Positions 1 to 5,283 of a stretch of DNA of 5,323 nucleotides are shown here, in pieces (within the stretch, counting starts at the first letter, position 1; each line of letters starts with the position of its first letter). Source of the stretch: Deltaproteobacteria bacterium UBA5799 (GTDB taxonomy: Bacteria > Desulfobacterota > GWC2-55-46); the NCBI GenBank assembly GCA_002418185.1, contig DIDN01000041.1, positions 1 to 5,323 of the forward strand, in the 5' to 3' direction. The notes beneath the pieces are model-generated. The model had not been told where the DNA came from, did not search any database, and saw only the letters and a list, made by a program, of their open reading frames with translations. Both the position numbers and the translations under genes were made by a program.

Positions 1-34
1 CCGCTTTTTATTCCCGGCCTTCCGGGAAAAGCGG
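1..34. repeat. Hairpin-forming inverted repeat at the left edge
   Basis: Bases 11-17 (TTCCCGG) pair perfectly with 22-28 (CCGGGAA) around a 4-base loop. The outer bases 1-6 (CCGCTT) pair with 29-34 (AAGCGG), leaving a 4-base bulge (7-10) on the left. That gives about 13 base pairs in all. No T-run follows the stem on the plus strand, so it does not look like a plus-strand intrinsic terminator. On the minus strand the 3' flank lies outside the window. It may be the terminator of something to the left or a leader structure for amt. Confidence 0.4.
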
Positions 35-84
35 GAAAAATCTCAAATTTTAAGAGCTTGCCATAATAAGCAGGAGTAACCCTT

Positions 85-90
85 AGGAGG
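85..90 (+). promoter_or_regulatory. Ribosome binding site of amt
   Basis: AGGAGG is a full Shine-Dalgarno match, 5 A residues before the ATG at 96. It fixes the start codon and predicts efficient translation. It is the strongest ribosome binding site in the window. Confidence 0.9.
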
Positions 91-95
91 AAAAA

Positions 96-1391
96 ATGAA
101 AACCGCACTATACGCTCTTTTGTTCCTTGTCTTGCTGCCGTCGCTGGCCTTTTCCGGGGAGGAGCCCGGAATAGACACAGGAGATACGGCATGGGTGCTC
201 GTATCATCGGCTTTCGTGCTCCTCATGACCGCGCCGGGGCTCGCGCTCTTCTACTCGGGGCTGGTAAGGAGAAAAAACGTCCTCTCTACCATAATGCAGA
301 GCTTTGCCGCGCTCTCGATAGTGAGCATCCAGTGGGTGCTCTGGGGCTACAGCCTCGCCTTCGGCCCTGACCGATGGGGCCTCGTGGGCGGGTTCGAGCT
401 CATCGGCCTCAACGGCGTAGGGCAGGAGCCGGGCGGCTATGCTGCCACCATCCCCCACCAGGCGTTCATGGTCTTCCAGATGATGTTCGCGGTCATAACC
501 GTTGCGATAATAACCGGCGCGGTCGCGGAGAGGATGAAGTTTTCGGCCTTTGTGGCCTTTTCGGTCCTCTGGACGACCCTCGTCTACGACCCGCTCGCGC
601 ACTGGGTCTGGGGCGGCGGCTGGATAGGGAAGATGGGGGCGCTGGATTTCGCAGGCGGCACGGTCGTCCACATAAGCTCGGGCGTGGCCGCCCTGGCAGC
701 GGCGATAGTGGCCGGCAGGAGAAGGGGCTACGGGACGGACCTCATGCTGCCGCATAACCTCCCTTTGACGCTAATCGGCGCGGGGCTCCTGTGGTTCGGC
801 TGGTTCGGCTTCAACGCCGGGAGCGCACTCGGCGCAAACGGCCTGGCCGCAACCGCGTTCATGGTGACGAACACGGCGGCAGCGGCAGCCGCGCTCTCCT
901 GGATAGCCGTCGAGTGGCTGCACAGGGGTAAGCCCACGCTCCTGGGGCTCGCCTCGGGCATAGTTGCGGGGCTTGTGGCCATAACGCCTGCCGCTGGCTT
1001 CGTGGGCCCGGTCTCCTCGATTCTCATCGGGTTCGCGGCAGGCGCGGTCTGCTACCTGGCTGTCGCGTTGCTCAAGCCCCTTCTCGGTTATGACGACTCG
1101 CTCGACGCCTTCGGCATCCACGGTGTCGGCGGCGTCTGGGGGGCGGTAGCTACGGGCCTATTCGCCTCGACCGCGATAAACGCGGGCGGCGCGGACGGCC
1201 TTTTCTTCGGAGGGGCGGGCCTCCTCTGGAAACAGCTCATAGCAGTCGGCGCGAGCGCGCTCTACGCCTTTGTGCTCACACTCATGATACTCAAGGTAAT
1301 CGATTGGACGATCGGCTTGAGGGTCGCCGAGGAGGAAGAGATACAGGGGCTGGATATAACCCAGCACAGCGAAAGCGGCTATTCGCTTTAG
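96..1391 (+). CDS. amt: Ammonium transporter (Amt/AmtB family)
   Basis: Inner-membrane channel-like protein of 431 residues that conducts ammonium/ammonia into the cell; family members are trimers with 11 membrane helices. Residues 1-20 form a signal peptide (MK, hydrophobic core, LAFS then GEE), as in E. coli AmtB. The pore residues known from mature E. coli AmtB all appear at a constant offset of 24: Phe gate F131 and F239 (F107, F215), W172 (W148), D184 (D160), the twin histidines H192 and H342 (H168, H318), S243 (S219) and D337 (D313). The region GWFGFNAGS at 235-243 is the family signature. The cytoplasmic C-terminus, from GLRV at 417, keeps the GLD of the family's PII-contact motif but reads HSESGY where the usual form is HGExAY. 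No glnK/glnB gene lies downstream; one could lie upstream, outside the window. The gene converges on thiE. The start is fixed by the Shine-Dalgarno at 85-90. Confidence 0.97.
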   Translation: MKTALYALLFLVLLPSLAFSGEEPGIDTGDTAWVLVSSAFVLLMTAPGLALFYSGLVRRKNVLSTIMQSFAALSIVSIQWVLWGYSLAFGPDRWGLVGGFELIGLNGVGQEPGGYAATIPHQAFMVFQMMFAVITVAIITGAVAERMKFSAFVAFSVLWTTLVYDPLAHWVWGGGWIGKMGALDFAGGTVVHISSGVAALAAAIVAGRRRGYGTDLMLPHNLPLTLIGAGLLWFGWFGFNAGSALGANGLAATAFMVTNTAAAAAALSWIAVEWLHRGKPTLLGLASGIVAGLVAITPAAGFVGPVSSILIGFAAGAVCYLAVALLKPLLGYDDSLDAFGIHGVGGVWGAVATGLFASTAINAGGADGLFFGGAGLLWKQLIAVGASALYAFVLTLMILKVIDWTIGLRVAEEEEIQGLDITQHSESGYSL

Positions 1392-1400
1392 TCAGGTTCT

Positions 1401-2051
1401 TCAGCCGCGGTTGTTGCGGGCTTTTTCAATCAGAGCCGACACGGCCGCAGCCTTTTCCCTTATCCGCGGCGCGAGGAGGATGTCCGAGATGAGCGCGGCC
1501 GAGGAGGCGCCGGATTCCAGGACCGAGAGGACGGTCTCTTCGGTTATGCCGCCTATCGCGACGACGGGGAGGTCCACTTTTTCAGAGACTTCCTTCAGCA
1601 TCGCAAGGCCCTTAGGGGTGTCCGCGTCCTTTTTCGTCGTGGTGGGGAATACGGGGCCGAACGAGATGTAGTCCGCGCCGTCGGCTTCCGCCCTTTCAGC
1701 CTCTTCGAGGCTATGGGTGGAGACGCCGATTATTGAAGAGGGGAGGAGCCTCCTTGCGTCCTTGAGAGGTATGTCGTCCTGCCCGAGATGCACCCCCTCG
1801 GCCCCTGCCATGAGGACTATGTCGATCCTGTCGTTTACGATGAAGATGGCCCTGCCCGCAAGGGCCTTCCTCATCTCGATCGCCGCCCTGAGCATGGCGG
1901 CGCTGCCTACTCCCTTTGCCCGGAGCTGCACTATCCTCGCGCCGCCCGATGCGAGCTCGTCGGCGCACTCGCCGGCCTTTTCGAGGCGCGCCAGCCCGGA
2001 GTCCACAACGGCGTACAGTCCCGAGATGAATGTCGGGCGAGAGTTCCTCAT
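1401..2051 (-). CDS. thiE: Thiamine-phosphate synthase ThiE
   Basis: Cytosolic TIM-barrel enzyme that joins HMP pyrophosphate to the thiazole phosphate to give thiamine phosphate and pyrophosphate, the condensation step of vitamin B1 synthesis. It has 216 residues, close to the usual length of about 210. Family motifs occur in order: GLYAVVD (11-17), VQLRAK (41-46, the QxRxK motif), IVND (71-74), GVHLGQDD (86-93, acidic metal ligands), GVSTHS (109-114), FGPVFPTTTK (131-140, the flexible Thr/Lys loop) and AIGGI (165-169, phosphate binding). No key residue seems to be missing. The ATG at 2051 overlaps the TGA of ntrC as ATGA, with only a weak AAGAG upstream, so translation probably depends on coupling to ntrC. 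No TPP riboswitch is visible before the operon. The stop lies 9 bp from that of convergent amt. Confidence 0.96.
   Translation of the reverse strand: MRNSRPTFISGLYAVVDSGLARLEKAGECADELASGGARIVQLRAKGVGSAAMLRAAIEMRKALAGRAIFIVNDRIDIVLMAGAEGVHLGQDDIPLKDARRLLPSSIIGVSTHSLEEAERAEADGADYISFGPVFPTTTKKDADTPKGLAMLKEVSEKVDLPVVAIGGITEETVLSVLESGASSAALISDILLAPRIREKAAAVSALIEKARNNRG
1403..1426 (+). terminator. Probable intrinsic terminator of amt, inside the 3' end of thiE
   Basis: AGCCGC (1403-1408) can pair with GC-GGCT (1416-1417 and 1419-1422), with one bulged G at 1418 and a 7-base loop. The 3' arm runs directly into TTTTT (1422-1426). It starts 12 bases after the amt stop. Because the two genes converge, the element is also the last codons of thiE on the other strand. 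The stem is short (6 bp) and bulged, so the call is moderate. Confidence 0.45.
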
Positions 2052-3478
2052 CTCTTGAGCTTGCCCGTGCTTATGTCGAGCTCCCGTATCTTTTTCCTGA
2101 GGGTGTTCCTGTTTATGCCGAGCATCTCCGCGGCCTGCACCTGGTTGCCCCGTGTCTTCTCGAGCACGAGCCTTATGAGGGGCCTTTCCATGTAGGGCAT
2201 GATAAAGGAATAGAGCTCCTGCCTTGAGCGGTGGTCCGCCTTGTCTATGATGGGCCGCAGGCGCGCGGCTATCATGTCCTCGATGGATTCCTCCCTCCTT
2301 GCCCGCTCCTCGGGAAGCGCAAGGTCCTCGGCCCCGATGTTGACGTTCCGCGAAAGCAGCACCGCCCGCCTTACCGTATTCTCAAGCTCGCGGACGTTCC
2401 CCGGCCAGCGGTAGGACTCGAGGGCCTCAAGCGCCGACCTGTCGAACGACCTCGGCTCCCCGTCGAACTCCCTGCTGAACTTTTCGAGGAAATGCGCGGC
2501 AAGGACCGCGACGTCGCCCTTGCGGTCGCGTAGCGGCGGAAGCGTGAGCGTTATGCCGTTCAGCCTGAAAAGGAGGTCCTCCCTGAAGCTCTTCGCGGCG
2601 ACCGCCTTTTCAAGGTCCTGGTTCGTGGCCGCGATTATCCGGACGTCCACGCTTACGGGCTCCCTGCCTCCAACGCGGTAGAACTCCCTCTCCTGTATTA
2701 CGCGCAGAAGCCGCGCCTGCAGGTCCGGGCTCATGTCACCGACCTCGTCGAGGAAAAGGGTGCCGCCGTCGGCAAGCTCGAACTTGCCCTTCTTCGACTC
2801 GACCGCGCCGGTGAAGGCGCCTTTCTCGAATCCGAAGAGCTCGCTTTCCATGAGGTCCCTGGGCACTGCCGCGGTGTTGACCGCAACGAAGGGGCCATCG
2901 GCCCTGGTGCTGTTCACGTGGATGATCCTTGCGAGGAGCTCCTTGCCGGTACCGCTCTCGCCGAGGACGAGTACCGTTACGTCCCTCGCCGCGACCTTGC
3001 CGGCCTTCTTGAATACCTCCTCAACGGCCCTGCTCTTGCCGATAAAGACCGTTTCGTCAGAGAGCTTCTGAAGAAGCCTCTCCTTCAGAGTAGAGACCTT
3101 CTTCCTGAGCCTCGAGTTCTCGATTGCGCGCTCTACCGCGAGCTCCACCTCGCCGAGGTCGAAGGGCTTGGTTATGTAGTCGAAGGCGCCGAGCTTCATG
3201 GCCTCGAGGGTGTTCTTCATGCTCGACTCGGCGGTCATTATAATCACCGCCGAGTCGAGGCCGGCTTCCCGCGCCTCGGTAAGGAGCTTCAGGCCGTCCT
3301 TGCCCGGCATGTTTATGTCCAGCAGGGCGAGCGAGAAGCCCCGGCCCGAAAGCGCCTTCCATGCCTGGTCGCCGTCAGAGGCCCTGACCACGTCGAGCCC
3401 CTTTTCCTTCAGGAACCTCTCAAGCACCCACAGCACGCTCTCGTCGTCGTCCGCGACGAGCACCCTCTCCGCGCTCAT
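2048..3478 (-). CDS. ntrC: NtrC-like sigma54-dependent response regulator
   Basis: DNA-binding activator of 476 residues that, once phosphorylated, uses ATP hydrolysis to open sigma54-RNA polymerase promoters. Receiver domain, about 1-120: acidic pocket D10-D12, phospho-acceptor D54, T82 and K104; D54 and K104 match E. coli NtrC numbering. AAA+ domain, about 150-385: Walker A GESGTGKE (173-180), GAFTGA sigma54-contact loop (220-225, intact), Walker B LFLDE (241-245), arginine fingers R299/R305 region, WPGNVREL (358-365). A linker of about 50 residues leads to a C-terminal Fis-type helix-turn-helix (about 443-468, AAEMLGINRNTLRKKI), very similar to that of NtrC. The frame stays open upstream of 3478 inside ntrB, but the ATG at 3478 is chosen because the receiver domain begins at once, AGGGGG lies 5 bases upstream, and it overlaps the ntrB stop as TGATG. 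A different NtrC-family regulator is possible, but the cognate kinase supports NtrC. Confidence 0.9.
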   Translation of the reverse strand: MSAERVLVADDDESVLWVLERFLKEKGLDVVRASDGDQAWKALSGRGFSLALLDINMPGKDGLKLLTEAREAGLDSAVIIMTAESSMKNTLEAMKLGAFDYITKPFDLGEVELAVERAIENSRLRKKVSTLKERLLQKLSDETVFIGKSRAVEEVFKKAGKVAARDVTVLVLGESGTGKELLARIIHVNSTRADGPFVAVNTAAVPRDLMESELFGFEKGAFTGAVESKKGKFELADGGTLFLDEVGDMSPDLQARLLRVIQEREFYRVGGREPVSVDVRIIAATNQDLEKAVAAKSFREDLLFRLNGITLTLPPLRDRKGDVAVLAAHFLEKFSREFDGEPRSFDRSALEALESYRWPGNVRELENTVRRAVLLSRNVNIGAEDLALPEERARREESIEDMIAARLRPIIDKADHRSRQELYSFIMPYMERPLIRLVLEKTRGNQVQAAEMLGINRNTLRKKIRELDISTGKLKR

Positions 3479-4566
3479 CAAGCCCCCCTGTCCTCGACCG
3501 GGAGGTAGACGAGTACAGATGTGCCTTCTCCCGGCTCCGAATCTATTTTCAGGTGTCCGCCGTGCTCCTTTATTATCTTGAGGGTTATCGCCATCCCGAG
3601 GCCGCTCCCCCTGGGCTTTGTGGTGAAAAAAGGCGTGAAGACGTTCTCGAGGTCCTCGGGCCTTATACCGCACCCGGTGTCCCGGACCTCTATTGAGACC
3701 ATGCGGCCAGGGCCGCCCTCGCCCATGTGGAACTCGGTTATGACCCTCGTTGAGACGCTCACTATCCCGCCCTCGGTCATGGCCTCTATTGCGTTCTTTA
3801 CGAGGTTGAGGAAGACCTGCTTGAGCTGGCTTTCGTCCCCGGCGACCTCCGGGATGCTCGGGTCGTAGCTCTTGACGAACGCTGTCTTCCCGGCCCCTCC
3901 GCCCAGGAGGAGGACAACCGAATCGAGCACCTGGTGTATGTTGACCGGCTTCTTAACGAGCCTGGCGGGCCTTGAGAAGTCGAGCATGTCGTTGAGTATG
4001 CCGTTCAGGCGGTCGGCCTCTTTTATGATGACGTTCATGTATTCGGCCAGGCTCTTGTCAGCGGCCTTCCTTGAGAGGAGCTGGGCCGCGCCCCTGATGC
4101 CGCTCAACGGGTTCCTTATCTCGTGCGCGAGGTTGGCGGCAAAGGCGCCTATGTACGCGAGCCGCTCCTTCCTGAGCGCGCTCGCCTCAAGGGGCCTTAT
4201 GCCCGAGAGGTCCTTAAGCAACGCTACCGCGCCCCTCAGGTCGCCCTCAGGGTCGAACACAAGGCTTGTCGTCACGCTCACCGGCAGGGAATCGCCGGTT
4301 ATCCTCCTCCAGAGCTTCTCCTCGTACTCGGCGAAAATGCGCCCCTTGTCCATTGTTTCCCTCAGCAGCTCGACTATTCGCGTGTTCCGCTTGAGGCAGG
4401 CGTCAAGGGGTCTTCCGAGCGCAAGGGACCTCGAAAGCTCGGTCATCTTTTCAGCCGACTGGTTGAATACGGAGACCCTCATGTCCGGGCCGACTGCGAT
4501 TACGCCTTCGGCAAGGCTTTCGAGGATGTCCTCAAAGGAAAGCTGGGATGGGGAGTTGCCGGTCAT
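3478..4566 (-). CDS. ntrB: NtrB-like PAS sensor histidine kinase
   Basis: Cytosolic two-component kinase of 362 residues, expected to phosphorylate the neighbouring NtrC; no membrane segment is visible. N-terminal PAS domain about 10-120 (LAEGVIAVGPDMRVSVFN near the start). Dimerisation/phospho-acceptor domain has H148 in LAHEIRNPLSGIRGAAQLL, almost the same H-box as enterobacterial NtrB. The ATPase domain has the N-box FLNLVKNAIEA (252-262), G1 DTGCGI (296-301), F-box FTPFFTTK (310-317) and G2 GSGLGM (320-325), all intact. Length is close to E. coli NtrB (about 349). Known NtrB proteins are switched between kinase and phosphatase by PII; whether that holds here is inference. The start is uncertain: ATG at 4566 or in-frame GTG at 4572, both served by the same weak AGG at 4579-4577 (spacing 10 or 4). 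The stop overlaps the ntrC start by one base. Confidence 0.88.
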   Translation of the reverse strand: MTGNSPSQLSFEDILESLAEGVIAVGPDMRVSVFNQSAEKMTELSRSLALGRPLDACLKRNTRIVELLRETMDKGRIFAEYEEKLWRRITGDSLPVSVTTSLVFDPEGDLRGAVALLKDLSGIRPLEASALRKERLAYIGAFAANLAHEIRNPLSGIRGAAQLLSRKAADKSLAEYMNVIIKEADRLNGILNDMLDFSRPARLVKKPVNIHQVLDSVVLLLGGGAGKTAFVKSYDPSIPEVAGDESQLKQVFLNLVKNAIEAMTEGGIVSVSTRVITEFHMGEGGPGRMVSIEVRDTGCGIRPEDLENVFTPFFTTKPRGSGLGMAITLKIIKEHGGHLKIDSEPGEGTSVLVYLPVEDRGA

Positions 4567-4574
4567 TATCACTC

Positions 4575-4591
4575 TGCCTATTTATTAGGCA
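4575..4591. promoter_or_regulatory. Inverted repeat at the predicted ntrB transcription start, possible operator
   Basis: TGCCTA (4575-4580), 5-base spacer TTTAT, TAGGCA (4586-4591): a perfect 6-bp dyad centred on 4583. It lies between the -10 box and the start codon of ntrB, straddling the predicted +1 near 4585. A protein bound there would block transcription, so an operator is the natural reading. One arm also carries the AGG of the weak ribosome binding site. It does not resemble the NtrC site (GCAC...GTGC). The dyad is seen directly; its function is inferred. Confidence 0.4.
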
Positions 4592-4620
4592 ATCATAGCA
4601 GGCCCGCGCAGCAAACGCAA
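4592..4620 (-). promoter_or_regulatory. Sigma70-like promoter of the ntrB-ntrC-thiE operon
   Basis: On the minus strand, TTGCGT (4620-4615) is followed by a 17-base spacer and TATGAT (4597-4592). The -10 matches 5 of 6 consensus bases and the -35 matches 4 of 6. The predicted start is near 4585, giving a leader of 12-18 nt. No -24/-12 (GG-N10-GC) sigma54 element fits in this intergenic region. Confidence 0.5.
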
Positions 4621-4666
4621 TGAAAAACGAGGAGATAGCGGAACGGTTCCCTGGATGCGATTGGGG

Positions 4667-4695
4667 TTGTTTTCTCGTCCGGCGATAAGCATAAT
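4667..4695 (+). promoter_or_regulatory. Sigma70-like promoter of the Nudix gene
   Basis: TTGTTT (4667-4672), exactly 17 bases, then CATAAT (4690-4695). The -10 box ends 6 bases before the ATG at 4702, so the predicted +1 coincides with the start codon. Its -35 is 46 bp from the -35 of the divergent ntrB promoter, so the two could share one regulator. Confidence 0.45.
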
Positions 4696-4701
4696 GTCTA
4701 C

Positions 4702-5100
4702 ATGCGCGAGATGACCGCCGGGATAATCGTGAAGGACGGAAAGATGCTCCTCGTCCATAACATGAAACACGGGCTGAGGGTAGAGCCTCCGGGCGGGAAG
4801 AAGCTCCCGGACGAGGGATGGGAGGAATCGGTCGCAAGGGAGATAATGGAAGAGCTCGGGGTGGAGGTGCGGGTCGGGGCCCTTCAGGGCGAATACAGGA
4901 CCCATTCGCCCGAGGGCGATTTCATGGTGAGGATGTACCTTTGCGAAATCGCCTCGGGGGAGCCCAGGGTAATGGAGCCTGAGAAGGTGCCTTCATACGG
5001 ATGGTATTCCTTCAAAGACCTTAAAAGGCTCTCGAACGAGGGCTTGCTCGTCCCGAACATGCGCCTTGCACTGGACGACCTGGAGGACCTTTTGTCCTGA
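4702..5100 (+). CDS. Nudix (MutT-type) hydrolase
   Basis: Small cytosolic hydrolase of 132 residues that would cleave a nucleoside diphosphate linked to another group, releasing the pyrophosphate bond with Mg2+. The Nudix box GX5EX7REUXEEXGU is complete: G32, E38, R46, E47, I48, E50, E51, G53, V54, with the metal-binding REIMEE intact. The N-terminus (MTAGIIVKDGKMLLVHN) is the usual first strand of the fold, and the length is typical of single-domain MutT-like enzymes. The substrate cannot be told from sequence; 8-oxo-dGTP clean-up is one possibility. Start: ATG at 4702 or in-frame ATG at 4711; neither has a Shine-Dalgarno, and the frame is closed by TAG at 4636 with no other ATG/GTG/TTG between. 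The promoter placement favours a leaderless mRNA starting at 4702. Transcribed divergently from ntrB, with no evident metabolic link to it. Confidence 0.93.
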   Translation: MREMTAGIIVKDGKMLLVHNMKHGLRVEPPGGKKLPDEGWEESVAREIMEELGVEVRVGALQGEYRTHSPEGDFMVRMYLCEIASGEPRVMEPEKVPSYGWYSFKDLKRLSNEGLLVPNMRLALDDLEDLLS

Positions 5101-5122
5101 TACGGCGGAAAGAGGTCTTTGC

Positions 5123-5191
5123 GGCAAGCCTGAAAAAAAGCCCCGCCTTCGTAAAGGCGGGGCAAGTTCTCCGTCCGTCAAGGCGCTTGCC
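5123..5191. repeat. Long-range inverted repeat enclosing a hairpin
   Basis: GGCAAGC (5123-5129) is the exact reverse complement of GCTTGCC (5185-5191). The 7-bp helix would enclose the 10-bp hairpin at 5140-5163 and abut the terminator stem that begins at 5192. The arrangement resembles a folded 3' UTR or small RNA, but no known RNA family is recognised. Confidence 0.35.
5133..5163 (-). terminator. Strong intrinsic terminator for leftward transcription
   Basis: GCCCCGCCTT (5140-5149) pairs perfectly over 10 bp with AAGGCGGGGC (5154-5163), loop CGTA. The A7 run at 5133-5139 becomes a U7 tract directly after the stem on the minus strand. It therefore ends a leftward transcript from the right of the window, probably that of the gene ending at 5284. 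On the plus strand no T-run follows the stem, so rightward termination here would be weak. Confidence 0.85.
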
Positions 5192-5245
5192 TCAGAGGAG
5201 CGCGGAAAGGCCGTTAGGCGCCCTTCCGCCCTTTCTGATTTTTTT
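5192..5245 (+). terminator. Intrinsic terminator for rightward transcription (Nudix mRNA)
   Basis: The stem is built from TCAGA (5192-5196) with TCTGA (5234-5238), GG (5197-5198) with CC (5230-5231), and GCGGAA (5202-5207) with TTCCGC (5224-5229), with small internal loops. It is followed at once by seven Ts (5239-5245). It lies about 90 bases after the Nudix stop. The stem is interrupted but long, and the T tract is good. Confidence 0.6.
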
Positions 5246-5283
5246 GTTGTACCCTGCTAAACCCGTGGGTACGGCCGTCCCGG

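Noticed and set aside
33..61. Sigma54 promoter before amt (TTGC at 58-61)
   Set aside because: The GG required 10 bases before the GC is absent (positions 48-49 are TT). An element further upstream would be outside the window.
58..86. Sigma70 promoter before amt with TTGCCA as -35
   Set aside because: The hexamer at the right spacing (81-86) is CCTTAG and overlaps the ribosome binding site; the other candidate, CATAAT at 62-67, lacks a -35.
204..755. A 183-codon minus-strand frame inside amt
   Set aside because: Arg/Glu/His-rich translation typical of an antisense shadow; amt on the plus strand carries all family residues.
3479..3673. N-terminal extension of NtrC by 65 codons
   Set aside because: The extension lies inside ntrB, is Arg/Gly-rich with no domain, and the receiver domain starts right after the ATG at 3478, which has its own AGGGGG.
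3872..4588. A 238-codon open frame on the plus strand antisense to the kinase gene
   Set aside because: It is the mirror of a GC3-rich gene. Its protein is low-complexity in Ser/Arg/Leu with no recognisable domain, while the opposite strand encodes a complete histidine kinase.
4620..4688. Small ORF of 22 codons (MKNEEIAERFPGCDWGCFLVRR) on the plus strand in the divergent intergenic region
   Set aside because: Plausible-looking composition, but no Shine-Dalgarno before the ATG, it lies upstream of the predicted Nudix transcript start, and nothing else supports translation. It would deserve revisiting if a transcript began before 4620.
4573..4701. TPP riboswitch controlling the thiE-containing operon
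   Set aside because: No THI-box core is seen on the minus strand, and the predicted leader is under 20 nt, too short for a riboswitch.
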